A DNA stretch of 64,000 nt from Myotis daubentonii (GCF_963259705.1 NC_081849.1:60732093-60796092), one strand, 5' to 3'. Positions 1-11,876 are shown, numbered from the stretch's first letter. Program-made: numbers and translations. The notes: generated by a model from the letters alone, not told the origin.

Positions 1-416
1 AAAACCTGGCACATGAACTGGTGATGTCTGCCTTGACCTGGGTGTGTGTGAAATGAAGGGTTTATGGAGCTGTTGGTTGATCAGAGTCAGACTTCCCCTG
101 TCACTCAACTTTAGGCAAGAGTTCTGTGACAGGATGGCCATGACACAGACTCGAGGGTGGATGGTAGACAAGCACAAGGATAGAGAGCACTGCTTGCCCA
201 GGAGCCCCGGGACAAGCAGGTCCTCCCGTGCTGGGTTCCAGGTAGTGAGAGGAGGCAGGAGCCATGTTTGTACAAACAGAGCCATGGAATGTTTGAGTGG
301 TAAATCCAATGAACTGAGGAATGAACATATTCCCGTAAGCATGACCACAGTTTTCCTTTTAAGGCTTTAACCCTGTGGGATAACAATATTAGACTTCATT
401 ACAAAGAGTCCTTACT
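1..416. other. Unique non-coding sequence
   Basis: No repeat family, RNA gene or convincing coding exon is recognised here. The short open frames overlap on both strands and show no splice context. Confidence 0.5.
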
Positions 417-424
417 CTTTAGAA

Positions 425-733
425 CAGTGGTTCTCGACCTTCCTAATGCCACGACCTTTTAATACAGTTCCTCATGTTGTGGTGACCCCCAACCATAAAA
501 TTATTTTCGTTGCTACTTTCTAACTGTAATTTTGCTACTGTTATGAATCGTCATGTAAATATCTGATATGCAGGATGTATTTTCATTGTTACAAATTGAA
601 CATAATTAAAGCATAGTGATTAATCACAAAAGCAATATGTAATTATATATGTTTTCCAATGGTCTTAGGTGAGCGCTGTGAAAGGGTCGTTCGACCCCCA
701 AAGGGGTTGCGACCCACAGGTTGAGAACCACTG
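425..733 (+). mobile_element. Non-autonomous hAT (Charlie-like) transposon, full length
   Basis: The element starts CAGTGGTTCTC and ends GAGAACCACTG, which are matching terminal inverted repeats. An exact 8-bp duplication, CTTTAGAA, flanks it at 417-424 and 734-741. It is 309 bp, has no coding capacity, and is the longest of three copies in the window (others at 25416 and 33941). The termini resemble OposCharlie3/URR1-type elements; the family name is from memory and not certain. An autonomous hAT transposase acting in trans must have moved it. Confidence 0.9.
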
Positions 734-741
734 CTTTAGAA

Positions 742-2219
742 TTTAAAAAATTCAGGACAGAGGAACCGAAAAAAAGATAGACCGCCAAAATGTAACTACT
801 CATTCAAACAGAAAAAGAGAGTAAATGTTAAGGTCACAGGTGTTTAAAGCTGGTAGAAGTCCTACGGATGCCCCTGGTTGAGTCCCCTTGTTGGAGAGTG
901 AGCAGCAAGCACACTCAGAGCTGGCTTGTCCCAGGTCCCTCTCCCTGGTGACCTGCCGTGCCAGCTGGTGGCTGAGCCACAGGCTCCACAGACCACAGGA
1001 TGCTGGAAGAAGGAGCACAAGTCAAGTATTAGGATGGGAAATAGCTGTTTATGTGGTACACACCATCTTGAGGTCAGTATGAGTTTAAATGTGGGAAATT
1101 ACAACTTTATAGAATAACCCCTGAGCCTCCCCTTGTTTAAAATGTGTTTTTCTTATGTTTAGTGTTGATTCTGGTGTAACTCCCAATGGCCCATTTTACA
1201 TGATAAACTCCTAGAAATTAGAAGTTTGTCTATTTGGATTTCTTGGTCATAGCCTAGGAGCGCATCATCCTCATGCAAGGTCTATGTTTCGGCAACAAAG
1301 GCACCCACTGAAGAAGCCAAAGTGAGCGTGTTTCCAGATCTGTGGGAACATTTTGGTTGATGTTTTTACCTCAAGGCATTTCCATTGATGAGTTATGAAG
1401 AGATATTAATCTCTCCCGAGCACACAAGACACAGTGCCCAGCACCAGAGCCCCACTTTACAAATCATTCTGCCATTAGCCTGAGCAGCCCCCTCACACAT
1501 CAGCAGCCAGCGCTAGTGCTTCTGCTTTATTTTAAGGCAGAATATTTATTTTGGATAATGGATTATTAAATAGATATGTATCATTTATCTCTGCAAGCCG
1601 TTTTATTGAGAATGATTTATGGCACATCAACAGCCATTGCAAATGCATTTGCTTTCTTTTGAGGGCAGCGGTTTTATTATGAATGGCTTACTGAGCAGAG
1701 AGAAGCCAATTGCCGAGAACCTGCTTTCTCAGGCTGTGATATTTTACCAGCGTTGCCTTATAAATGTTTTGTAAATTACTTATCAATCTTTTCTTGGCAA
1801 AATATCTGAAGCTCAATTAATGTTGCAATTCCATGGGGCCGTTCTGGGAGCTGGGATGCGCAGGAAAGTGACTGAAGTTTGGCGTCCTTTTCGGTAGCAG
1901 GGTACCCTGACATGGTTATATCCAGGAGACTTGGATTCCTCATCGGAAATGCCAGTAGCAATTAGACTATATACTTAGTAGAATCTGGGTGACATTAGGG
2001 AAGTTTCATGGCTGAGAATGTGAAGAAAAGAACAGCAGCTAGCTAATCTCTCACTTTTCTGTTAGTGCTACCCGAAGAAGTCATATTGTTTGCCATTGGA
2101 ATACATGATGGTTCATAGTGTGTGAAATTACAAAAATGGGTGTGAAATGCAACTTTGATGATAATTATTTGGATTGTTTGGTTGTTGTTTTTTTAAACTT
2201 GACTATTAAGTGTATCTTT
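742..2219. other. Unique sequence containing a candidate regulatory block
   Basis: No interspersed repeat is recognised. The most distinctive part is 1500-1790, listed separately. The rest holds only short chance open frames. Confidence 0.45.
1500..1790. promoter_or_regulatory. Candidate conserved non-coding element
   Basis: This repeat-free block is rich in TTTAT, GATTATTAAA and TTATGAATGG-type motifs. It includes a perfect 14-bp palindrome, GCAAATGCATTTGC, at 1639-1652, built from POU/octamer-like half sites. The texture (AT-rich, TAAT/TTAT-dense, no simple repeat) resembles developmental enhancers. Conservation cannot be tested here, so the regulatory role is inference. Confidence 0.25.
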
Positions 2220-2228
2220 AATACTCTC

Positions 2229-2426
2229 TGGCCTGGCCAGAGAACTCGGGTCACCAAGAGGTCACGGTTGGATTCCAGGTCAGGGCACATGCCTGGGTTT
2301 CAGGCTCCATCCCCAGCAGGGGGCATGCAGGAGGTGGCTGATTCATATACCTCTCTCTCATGGATGTGTCTATCTCTCTATCCTTTCCCCTTCCTCTCTG
2401 AAATCAATAAAAATGTATTTTTTAAA
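2229..2426 (+). mobile_element. VES SINE
   Basis: The copy runs from a degenerate tRNA-like head, through the GGTCAGGGCACATGCCTGG core and the GCAGGAGG box, to a TCTCTCT tract and the AATCAATAAAAATGTATTTTT tail. A 9-bp duplication, AATACTCTC, flanks it at 2220-2228 and 2427-2435. VES SINEs are tRNA-derived, transcribed by Pol III and moved by L1. This copy is moderately diverged. Confidence 0.85.
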
Positions 2427-2435
2427 AATACTCTC

Positions 2436-4135
2436 ATGTACCTCTAGACAAAAAATACTTAGCTACAGTATAATGTCAGATTTTTTTTATCTCAGAAAGG
2501 GTAAACACTGCCACGGTTTGGAGGTCTGCATCAAGGATACTGACATAATTTTCAAAGTCGCGAGTCATACCACAGCACCTCCCCTCAACATAAAACCCAG
2601 GGGGTTGATACCAGTACATCTCTCCCTAATTTGTCTTGTGCATAACACTGTTGCCACAGAGCCTTCCAGAATATTTGCAGCCCACACTGGACAGAAGTGG
2701 TTTTTGCAAATGAGGTGGGGGTGATGCATTTTATTGCTGATGATGTTTCACCTGTACTTAGTTCCACTGACATGGCAAACCCCACGGCCAACTGTCCTTA
2801 CTACAGCCCCTGTGTGTGTCTCCCCAGCGCACTGGCACAGGGGGGACGTGTGGGCATGGAGCGTACTTAACTGCCAAGCTGAATGGCGCTGTAATGTAGC
2901 TTCAGTGTGGCATAAATTAAGCTGTCATTTTTTTGGCAGCAAGTGCAGAGAGGCGATTTTCCTGTACTGTAACATTTGAAACAACAATTTTCTGGCTCCC
3001 GTAACTGAATGACAGTTCTGTGTGATACATTCTCAACGTGAGTGCTTCGGGGCTGCAGCTGGGAACTGCCTTCGGGGCAAGGTATTGTCTTTATTGGCAA
3101 ACCCTGGCTACCGCTGCCCTCACACAGACGCTTCCTGACTCCTGCTGCTGCCACTCAGCCCAAGGAAGCTGCCACCAAGCCAGCAAAAATGGCACTGGCG
3201 CTCCATCAGCCCAAGCCAGGGGCTTCGGCATATTTCTCGAATGCAAAATGGTCTTTTCTCATGGACATCAGATTGTGTGTTTTTGTGTGCTGGCTCCAAC
3301 AGTGCAAAGCCTCTATGAAGAGGGAGGTTTCCTGGAGCTGGGCGTGATATTTGTGGGCAGGAAACACCGTTGGATGCTCTGAGGGGCTTCCAGGTGTGGA
3401 CTGGGAGGGCTGCTACCACTGCCTTTCCCACGCTGCAGGTTAGCTACTACAGTGCAAAAGCAGAACGCTGGTCAAGGTAATGAGGGGTGTCGGCAGGAGG
3501 GTCTCTGGAGGAACCACAGCAAACTGCTCTTTCTTTCAATGTCCTCTATCCGGCCTCCCGCCCCAACCCTCCCTCCATCCCCCCCAGGTGACTATAAAGC
3601 AATATGGGTACCACTACTTGCCAGGTCTTGTGAATACACGTAAAGGGCAGAAAAGGTTACCTTGAAAGCGGTCAAAATAAAACTGTAATCACATCGGTCA
3701 GGATGCAGCAGGGAGAAATAAGTTATGTTAACCCTGACCTTGCAGGCTGAGCTGCTGCTGGTGGAATGAGGCTGCTCCCCAGATCAGAGGCAGGCTTTCG
3801 TCAGTTCTTTAGGCGAGATTGCCCCCTCAGCCTACCCCCAGTGTGGGTGGTGGTCAGATTCTGAGAGCTCTTTAAGGAAGAGTCCCTGATTTCTCCGAGT
3901 TTAAAGAATCTTCCAGAATAGTAGTGCCGCTCTTTGCCAAGTGATTGGTTTGATCACTGTCAGTAGGTGCTTTCTTGTGTAGAACTTACCTGTTAGTTTC
4001 CCTTCTTGTACTTGGCGCTGTCATCAGGGAAAACAGACAGGATGACATAAGCATTCCTCATAAAATAATAGAGGCTGGCTGTTCTCAGGTTCAAATATCT
4101 CGGTCTCTATCGTTTTCCATGTGGCTTTGTGAAGC
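2436..4135. other. Unique sequence
   Basis: No repeat or gene is recognised. The stretch 2860-3030 is repeat-free, moderately GC-rich and could be constrained, but nothing in it decides a function. Confidence 0.4.
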
Positions 4136-4215
4136 ACTCATTTATTTGTCCAGACAGGAAACACACAAGTTTACAATGGGTCAAGTACTGTCCTAGGGAC
4201 ACAAAAATAAATTAC
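4136..4215 (-). mobile_element. Possible L2 3'-end fragment
   Basis: The pattern CATTTATTTGT, then GGTCAAGTACTGTCCTAGGGACAC, then AAAAATAAAT follows the reverse complement of the L2/MIR shared tail. It is short and diverged. Confidence 0.3.
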
Positions 4216-4288
4216 AGCTTAAAATTCAAGCCCTCCATTTAAGGTGCACCATGAGCTGTTTCCCACCACCATCCAGGCTCACAAACTT

Positions 4289-4544
4289 TTTCTTTTCTTT
4301 ATTGTTGAAAGTATTACAGATGTCCCATTTATTTGTTTGTTTGTTTGTTTGTTTGTTTGTTTGTTTGTTTTACCATTGACCCCTCCACCCGCACCCACCC
4401 TTCTCAGGCCTTCCCCACTCTATTGTCTGTGTCCATATAGACATATAAGTTCCCCAGTTAATCGCTCCCCATCCAACCCCAACCCCTGCCTTCCCTCTGA
4501 AACTCGTCAGTCTGTTCCATGCTTCTATGTCTCTGGATCTATAT
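4289..4544 (-). mobile_element. 5'-truncated L1 3'-UTR fragment
   Basis: A 15-bp target duplication, CAGGCTCACAAACTT, flanks it at 4274-4288 and 4545-4559. Just inside the left copy is a T-rich tract (TTTCTTTTCTTTATTG), the reverse of a poly(A) tail, so it inserted on the minus strand. A (TTTG)n run fills 4332-4370. The CCCTCCACCC...TATTGTCTGTGTCCATA sequence recalls 3' UTRs of bat L1 elements; family assignment is from memory. Confidence 0.65.
4332..4370 (+). repeat. (TTTG)n microsatellite
   Basis: About ten near-perfect TTTG units lie inside the L1 fragment. Expansion from a T/G-rich part of the element is likely. Confidence 0.95.
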
Positions 4545-4900
4545 CAGGCTCACAAACTTACCAGCTAGAGCTGGTCATGTTTTCTCTTAACTTTTATGCC
4601 ATGGCTCAAGTGGCTTTATTTATGGGAAATGACTACTCTACCCCCTTCTCTTCCTCAGTCTCCCAACTCAGACAGGAAACCTTTCCTGACCAAATCCTGC
4701 ACCTCCTCGTGGTTGGACATTTCCGTTCTCTGTTACATGAGGGCCTTGCAGATATACCTCCTTACAATTTTAATTGTCTTTTTATCTATCGCTACAGCTA
4801 CACTTTAGATCTTTTGTGATGGGAACTGTACTTTACTCTGTAACCTTGCCCCAGTGCCTGGTACATAATAGTTATTTAATAAATACTTCAGTAAATGAGT

Positions 4901-5929
4901 GCTTATTGTTCCCAAGATACATCCACACATCATAAATTTCTAATAACAGAAACAAATTCTCTGATAATAGCTCATTTTTCTCTTGGAGAAGAAAATAATT
5001 ACTATATAAGTAGTTCATGTTATATTTCTTTTAGGGTATTCTGTCAAAATCCTTTTTTTTTTTTTACCATTACATCATGTTCCTACATTGCTGAGCCATG
5101 CTCGCCTTGGTCAGCTAGCTGCTAAAGGCCTCCCTGCTGGGCCTAATGTCCTGCCATTCTCTAGAGCTGATTTCCGCAATTTGCTGAGCTATGATCATCC
5201 ATATTGAATTTTAATTCTGCTTATTCTAAAGCCATATTACAAGCTTGTCAAAACCATTTTAAGTTCTTAGGCTAGATTTGAAGGTCCTATGTTCGCTCTG
5301 TTCATGACAGGATAAGGCAAGGATAACATACATGAAAAAAGGAAGTTCAAAAACCAAAAGGGGTAAAATACTCCTCAGGTTCTGATGTCAGCCTGAGGCA
5401 GCACATGTCCTGAGAACTGCCAGGGCAGCGGGGGAGAGAATGACAACAGGCTCAGATCTTAGAGTAAGCATTTGCTAGCTGTGTGACTTGGAGTGACCAT
5501 TTAATGCTTACCTTACACACAGTATTTTTCTGCAGTTGTTAATGCTGACTCGATGCATAGTGAAAAAGATCTGAATGTTAGAAAAGACTAAGTGAGAATG
5601 TTTTTGTTACTCTTGAACCTTCACCAACCATACTGATTTGCAACCAATGGGAAAACAGTTTCTTCAAATTCTCCACCTTTTCCTCCACATCTTGTCCTCA
5701 TGATCATCTTCATAAAATGTATTAATGACATGCCTTCTCCATGAAAATCACGAAACCAATTTCTTAAGGTTAAGTAATCTTAACCAATCAACCAGATAGT
5801 GGAAAAACCTCTCATCATAGCTTGCTTTAAAACGCTGATAAAACACTCAAATAAGAAAACATAAACAGAATACAAAAATCTACGTGATAAAGGCCAGTGA
5901 GCATTCCTTAAAATATCTGGTATCAGGGG
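4901..5929. other. Unique AT-rich sequence
   Basis: Nothing beyond a short T-run near 5052 is recognised. Confidence 0.45.
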
Positions 5930-6059
5930 GGTCTGGAACAGCTCCAGACAAAGTTATTTCAACCAAGACCTTGAAGTTCTGATAGAAGTCACTTAGTGGA
6001 GAAGATGAGAAAGAACATTTCCACCAGGGAGGAAATGGCATGTGCAAATGCACAGAGGG

Positions 6060-6560
6060 AGAGTTTGTGCACCCATGGTCATAGCAGCATTATTCCCAAC
6101 AGCCAACATGTGGAAATGACCTGAGTCTCCATCAACAGATGAATGACTAAGCAAAATGTGGCATATCTATATAACGCAATATTATTCCGCTTTAAAACGG
6201 AAGGCAATTCTGGCACATGCTACAATATGGATGAACTTTGAGGACAACATGCTACGTGAAATAAACCAGTCACAAAGGGGCAAATACTGTATGGTTCCAC
6301 TTATATGAAGTACCTAGAGCAGTTAAATTCATAGACATAGAAAATAGAATGGTGGCTACCAGGGGATGGGGACAGGAGGGAATGGGGAGTTTATGTTTGA
6401 GGTTATGGAGTTTTAGTTTTGCAAGATGAAAAGAGATCTGGAAGTTGTTGATGATAATGTTTCTACAACAGTGTGAATGCACTTAATACCACTGAATTAA
6501 ACACTTAAAAATGACTAAGATGGTCCTTTTTATGTAATGTGTATTTCACCACAATTTTTT
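6060..6560 (+). mobile_element. L1M LINE 3' end
   Basis: The order matches the end of an old L1: GTCATAGCAGCATTATTCCCAAC, ACATGTGGAAATGACCTGAG, GAATGGTGGCTACCAGGGG, TTTTGCAAGATGAAAAGAG, GTGTATTTCACCACAATTTT. It covers the last part of ORF2 and the 3' UTR. Many substitutions destroy the frame. A diverged older repeat may precede it from about 5930. Confidence 0.8.
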
Positions 6561-6680
6561 TAAAATTCAGAGTTAGAAAGTGTGATTTAGAGAAAAATGA
6601 ATAATAGATGGATTTGGCTGAAGCATAAGTTTATATAATAGATTAGTTGAAGGTAAACTTAGAAAAAAGGTTCAGACTAG

Positions 6681-6836
6681 AGCCCTGGCTGTTGTTGCCC
6701 GTGGTTAGAGTGTTGACCTGAGCACCCAAAGTTCTCGGGTTCGATTCCCAGTCAAGGGCATGTACCTGGGTTGCAAGTTCTATCCCCACCACCAGTCGGG
6801 TGCATGCAGGAGGCAACCAATAGATGTTTCTCTCTC

Positions 6837-6894
<58 letters not shown>

Positions 6895-6960
6895 CCTCCC
6901 TTCTACTCTCTCTAAAAATCAATGGAAAAAATATCCTCGGGTGAGGATTAACAACAACAA
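6681..6960 (+). mobile_element. VES SINE with expanded (CT)n
   Basis: It begins AGCCCTGGCTGTTGTTGCCC and has the GTTCGATTCCCAGTCAAGGG B-box region. A long (CT)n tract at 6830-6892 and a tail AAAATCAATGG...GTGAGGATTAACAACAAC follow. No clear target duplication is visible. Confidence 0.85.
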
Positions 6961-8038
6961 AAAATAATGTGACCTCTATTGATTTTTGCAGACCTCCAGT
7001 TCAGAACTTGACTAAATGTTGTCTTTTTTCACCCATAATGTGACATACAGATCTCTAAGGGCAAAGGGCTTTTTCATTTCTTGAGGTGCTGACAAATGGG
7101 TATGGGGATCACTTGCCTTCAAATATCTTGACGCTTTCTCATACTTTTATTGCTGCTAAGAGAATTACTGCTGGATCCCTTCTGACTGGTCCTCCGCAGA
7201 CTTCTATAGCAGCTTTTACTGTATCCAAATGGCGACGGATGGTCAGATAGCTTCACATGCTCACTCAAGTCAGCCACTTTTAAAGGTGTCCACTTCCACT
7301 TGGGACCAAAGGAAGATACATTAAGACTCACGCCACTGAGAGATGATGTCTTGTTGCTTTTCTGTAGGAATGTAAGTCCCATGTCATGGAGCCTGTGAGT
7401 CAGGGAGCAGCACTGAGTAGAATCTGTGGGACATTCTCCCTTCTCGCTTGTTTTTAAAGCAATTCAAAAGACATGGCCATTCGGTGACTATTCTTGTTAT
7501 TCACATGTTTCCAGGCTACTTTAAGGTGTTTTATGAACTAGCTCAGAACATTTATTATATGAACATTGAGTAGCGTCATTATAATTAAGTGCCTGCATGA
7601 TTTCCATTACACACCCCTGTGTTAAGGGGACATAACACACAGCCATAAAATTTACTTTTGACTGAAACTTGGCATGCCTAGGCCCAATGCCTGATCACAC
7701 ACTCTTCATTAAAAGCACAAAATTATATTATGCGTCCCAAATTCCAGTTTACTCATAACACTTTTATGTTCAGAAGAACAAAGATGCTACTTCTCCACCT
7801 CAAAATGGCCTTCAATTGTTTTTTTTTTATTTTAAAGTATACATACGATAAATGGGAATAAAAGTATGCTGTAGGGCATAAGAATTTTGTAATGTGATTG
7901 ATTTATAAACCTGGTGCTATATTTTCAAGAATTAGCAGTAACAATTATAGCAAATGCTATAAATCATGTACTCATGTAATTGTATATAAATAACCTAAGA
8001 AATGACACAATACATTTGAGGCAATTATGTCTAGGGAA
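6961..8038. other. Mostly unique sequence with one candidate exon
   Basis: No repeat is recognised apart from an AT tract near 8039. The candidate minus-strand exon at 7119-7361 is listed separately. Confidence 0.4.
7119..7361 (-). CDS. Candidate C-terminal coding exon, unidentified
   Basis: On the minus strand a splice-acceptor-like CATTCCTACAG precedes an 80-codon frame that ends at a TGA at 7121-7119. The frame is rich in Ser, Lys and Arg, has a W-K-W motif near its start, and ends with a basic tail reading RKRQDI. It reads more like protein than the other frames here and does not sit in a recognised repeat. I do not recognise the family. It could be a terminal exon of a minus-strand gene, a fragment of a retrocopy, or chance. 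No matching upstream exon was found in the window. Confidence 0.25.
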   Translation of the reverse strand, partial: KSNKTSSLSGVSLNVSSFGPKWKWTPLKVADLSEHVKLSDHPSPFGYSKSCYRSLRRTSQKGSSSNSLSSNKSMRKRQDI

Positions 8039-8091
8039 TATATATATATATCTCCTTTTCTCAGTTTGGCTTTAGTTGGGAAAAGGAGGGT

Positions 8092-8093
<2 letters not shown>

Positions 8094-8142
<49 letters not shown>
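8094..8142 (+). repeat. (GA)n microsatellite
   Basis: About 24 uninterrupted GA units follow an (AT)n patch at 8039-8050. Confidence 0.95.
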
Positions 8143-8149
<7 letters not shown>

Positions 8150-8189
8150 CCTGCTACTTTTATGACTGGGTTTCTAGATGGGTAAATAT

Positions 8190-8382
8190 ATTATAACACA
8201 ACCTGAATTTTGAAGAAAAGCCACCAAGATCCCCATATGTCCTAATCCCTGGAACCTGTGAATATGTTACCTCACACAGCTAATGGGACTTTGCAGATAT
8301 GATTAAGTGAAGGGTCTTGCAAGGGGGAGGTTGTCCTGGCCTATCTGATGGGCCCAGTGTCATTACACAGGTCCTTATAAGA
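8190..8382 (+). mobile_element. MLT1-type (ERVL-MaLR) LTR fragment
   Basis: The order CCTAATCCCTGGAACCTGTG, ACTTTGCAGATATGATTAAG and CAGGTCCTTATAAGA follows the early part of old MaLR LTRs. It stops at the VES remnant that follows. It is non-coding; the exact subfamily is uncertain. Confidence 0.55.
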
Positions 8383-8445
8383 CATAGGTTGCAGGCTCGA
8401 TCCCCAGTGTGGGGCGTGCAGGAGGCAGCCGATCAGTGATTCAGG
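8383..8445 (+). mobile_element. Truncated VES SINE remnant
   Basis: GGTTGCAGGCTCGATCCCC, then GGGGCGTGCAGGAGGCAGCC and GATCAGTGATTC, match the VES body only. Head and tail are missing. Confidence 0.6.
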
Positions 8446-9774
8446 CGATGTGCAGGCAAGCAAATAATTGTGTACCAAAAGCAAACAAGAACAACAAAAA
8501 CCCCAAAAGCAGAAACACAATAGGCTGAGGAAGGAGACCTGCCACTTTTATGGCTTCATTGTGTGTTTTAAAATTCTATACGTGACCAAATGGGACTCAA
8601 CAACTCTTTCAAACCATAATTGGGCCATTAGATTATTTTTACCTGGTTTTATACTAAATGGATCCCTAGGTAGCTGAAAATGGACCTGAATACATATGGG
8701 GCCCTGTATTTGAAAAACCTTGGCACCAGTTGCACATTATGTGCTGCTCTTATCCCCTTTGGCCTTATAATAGATTTATTGATGCATGTGCTTAATCTCC
8801 ACTCCTGGATGCAAGCATCCAGAATCTAGATCCGGCTAGGTAACTGGTGGTTGCACAGTACGTATTTACTGGAAGAGGGAGAGGGAAGGGAAAGAGAGGA
8901 AGGAGGAGAGTAGTTTAGCCCCTTCCATTTGCCTTACACATTTCCACCGTGAACAATAGCTAAAATAGAAAATGCACTTGACATTTGGCTGCAGGGCCCA
9001 GCTCCCCTGGCTTTTCTGTTTCTGGCTCCATATGTTACAGAGAGTGGCCCCAGGAGAGGTCACGCTCTGTGGTGGCCATTGCTCTAGGCAAAGTTTCGGA
9101 TGATTCCAGAGACTTGGTTACTTCATGCCTCTGGGTAAACGGAGGCTGGCAGCTGGTGTGCCAAGGCAGATCAGAGACCGAGGTTGGGCAAGAGGGGCAA
9201 GCTGATTCCATAGCCCTTATCTCCAGTTGCATCTTCATTTCTCAGTGGATTTCGTCGCTGGGTCTCTGGATTGCACAGCACCCGAGGTGGGAGGCCCCCT
9301 CCCCCATCCTTACTATGGGAGGCAGAGTGTTGATACCAAAATCAACCCGAGTTTCATCTTCGGTGGTAAGTCACGGAGGTTCCCTGGCAAAGGCGGAGCT
9401 GTCCCCAAGTTCTTCCCTCCTCCTTTTGTTTGATGGCCACCCTGGATTTTTTCTGTTTCTCTCTCAGGGATTTTTCCCCAGATTTACCTGAGCCATTTAA
9501 GAGGGAGAAAATAATCATTGTACCTTTCACCTCTCCCAGAAATCCCTGAGGCTAATCCTGAGCACTGCTGTGTTCCACAAGGAAACTCTCCTCAATGCAA
9601 TGGAAGCAAAGTAGCACAGGCCTGGTTCACTGAGTCCTGGATTTTTGCCTTTTGAGTCTGGGAGGTGCTTCCTCCACTCACAGTTTCCTCTAATTGCACT
9701 GGACTGGGCTCTGAGGGCAGGGTAGCTGGCAGCTGTAAGCACTGGAGAACTGGCAGGAATTTCTGAGCTGGGCT
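8446..9774. other. Unique sequence
   Basis: No repeat, RNA or exon is convincing. The 168-codon plus-strand frame at 8985-9491 has no recognisable domain and no splice or Kozak support. Confidence 0.4.
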
Positions 9775-9784
9775 TGTAGTTCTT

Positions 9785-9820
9785 TTTAAAAAATATATTT
9801 TTATTGATTTCAAAGAGGAA

Positions 9821-9866
<46 letters not shown>

Positions 9867-10024
9867 AACATCAATGATGAGAGAGAATCACTGATCGGCT
9901 TCCTCCAGCATGACCCACCCTGGGGATCGTGCCTGCAACCCAGGCATGTGCCCTGACTGGGAATCGAACCCTGACCTCCTGGTTCATAGGTCAACTCTCA
10001 GCCACTGAGTCATACTGGCTGGGC
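9785..10024 (-). mobile_element. VES SINE
   Basis: Reversed VES order: T-rich tail with ATTTTTATTGATTTC, (GA)n at 9823-9862, the ATCAATGATGAGAGAGAATC core, then TGCCCTGACTGGGAATCGAA and the CAGCCACTGAGTCA...GGCTGGGC head. A near-perfect 10-bp duplication, TGTAGTTCTT/TGTAGCTCTT, flanks it at 9775-9784 and 10025-10034. Confidence 0.9.
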
Positions 10025-10034
10025 TGTAGCTCTT

Positions 10035-11324
10035 CCTTAAGCCACCGAAGGTCGCCTCCCGCTCCTCTGGGAACCCGGAAGCCTGCAGCGAGCAGTGTAC
10101 TGAGACCGCAGTGGGACTGATTCAAGGACACCTCAGTCTGCACTCACCCTGCTGCAGGGCCCTGTCTGAAACAAGGTTTCCATCCACCACACCTAGGAGA
10201 GGTGTGCCCCTGCCTGCTGCCAAATGTTAGGACAACACCTGCAAGGCTGGCCATACCTCTGAACATCTGGCTAACCCGCCCTTTCTGGTTCCTGTCTGCC
10301 TGGGACACCAGCACAGGCACCAGACCTCCTACCACCTCCTCCTTCCCCTTCTGAAGCCAGCCATGCTGGCCCCTCTGTGTGACATGTCCAGCCAGTGTCG
10401 CCAGGGCTTCTCTCTCTCTCCCTCACTTTGCCGAATGGTCCTCCTCTCTGTCTTGCCCCATGAGTGGGCAGACTTGGGGTCGGGGACATGTTCAAGTGTA
10501 GGGTAGAGGGGGGCTGTCCGTCATTACAGAGGAGGGTTCCAGCCATACCTGCCACCAGCCACTTCATCTTTGTCCAGGAAAGAGTTCACTCTTGTAAACT
10601 CTCTATCCGATGTAGAGGAATTAAGGATCACTTTCTAAGGGTCCCTCCCCTTTCCTTTCTAGGAGTAGAAGGAAAACTGACATTTGCACAAGCTCCAGAA
10701 GATTGCATTCATATTTTCTTCTCTCCTGAATATTCTGACAAGCACTCTGTGCCTGGGGAGGAGTTTTAACAAACAAATCAATTAGCTATAATCCCTAGAG
10801 CAGGACTTAATCCCTGAAGCCAAAATGCAAAATCCAGCATTCAAATAACCCCAGAGGAACCCGCAGCATGGAGCTCAAGCCACCACAGCCTCCCAGTGGG
10901 TGCTCCCAGTGTGGTCTCATTGTGACTGAATCACAGATTTCACCAGATCTTTAGCCCACATCTAGGTTAAGATAAATCTGATCCAACCCACCCTCTGAGT
11001 TTCTCCTCCTTCCTGCCGGTTTTTTGGAGGTTCCAAAGAGAATTTCGCATTTATGACCCCACTGCCATCTCTCATCACCACCAGCACTCCCATTCGACTC
11101 TGCGCTATCCGTCCCTGACGGATGCTACCTCCGCTGCTGTCGGTGCCCACACAGGGCCGTCTTCTACTTTGTGAATTCAGGGTAGCGCTGTGCCACCACG
11201 GCCACTGCTATTAATACTTCAGTCCTAGGTGAAGGCAGCCTTGCCTCAGTGGTGCTCAGGGCCCTGAAATGTTAGAGTGTGAGCAGGCTTCTTCCCAATT
11301 CCCTATAGCCTATAATAGTAATAA
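10035..11324. other. Unique sequence
   Basis: A moderately GC-rich stretch with no recognised repeat or supported gene. Confidence 0.4.
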
Positions 11325-11540
11325 CTCGAGAGTAACAATAATGATCACTCACATTTATTGAGAGCTTACCACCCACTGTTTTGAGCACTTTTCTTGCATT
11401 TACTCATTTCATGTTCACAAAAGACCCTGTGATATAGACTCTGTTACTACCACCCCATATTACAGATGAGAAAACTGAGGCATAGGCCAGTGGAGAGTAG
11501 ACAGAGGTTAGCAAGGATGTGTATCCTTAACCCCCATGCA
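11325..11540 (-). mobile_element. MIR SINE
   Basis: CACATTTATTGAGAGCTTACC, then a run to TTACAGATGAGAAAACTGAGGC, is the reverse complement of the MIR core and L2-like tail. It is an ancient copy. Confidence 0.8.
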
Positions 11541-11679
11541 ATTCTGCCACACAGGTGTGTGTGCCAGCTGGTCAGAGAATAGGAAGTTTCAGCAAAAACC
11601 ATTGTGCTCCCTTCCAGAATCTGAGGAATACAAAGGGAGGTAAGGTCCCAGTCATCATGACTGCCCCCTTTTCTTTTGT

Positions 11680-11876
11680 TTGTTTGTTTTTTTAAGAATA
11701 ATTTATTGATTTTTAGAGAGAGGGAGAGAGAGAAACATTGATGTGACAGTGCAGCATCAGTCAGCTGCCTCCTGCACGCCCCTTATCAAGGATGGAGCCC
11801 ACAACCCAGCATGTGCTCTTGACCAGGAATCCAACCTGGTGCATGGGACAACACCCAACCAACACCAGCCAGGGCT
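11680..11876 (-). mobile_element. VES SINE, diverged
   Basis: The reversed order is TTTATTGATTTTTAGAGAGAG, AAACATTGATGTGACAG, CAGCTGCCTCCTGCACGCC, CCAGGAATCCAACC, CAACACCAGCCAGGGC. Its divergence suggests an older copy than those at 39314 and 42637. Confidence 0.8.

Larger units (their letters stand above)
4225..4900 (+). mobile_element. L2 LINE 3' end, interrupted by an L1 fragment
   Basis: From 4570 the sequence follows the L2 3' end: TTTCCTGACCAAATCC, then a run to CCAGTGCCTGGTACATAATAG and TTTAATAAATACTTCAGTAAATGAG. The stretch before 4274 may be its upstream part, split by the L1 insertion. It is non-functional. Confidence 0.55.

Noticed and set aside
4244..4819. 191-codon plus-strand frame
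   Set aside because: It runs through (TTTG)n, an L1 3'-UTR fragment and an L2 tail.
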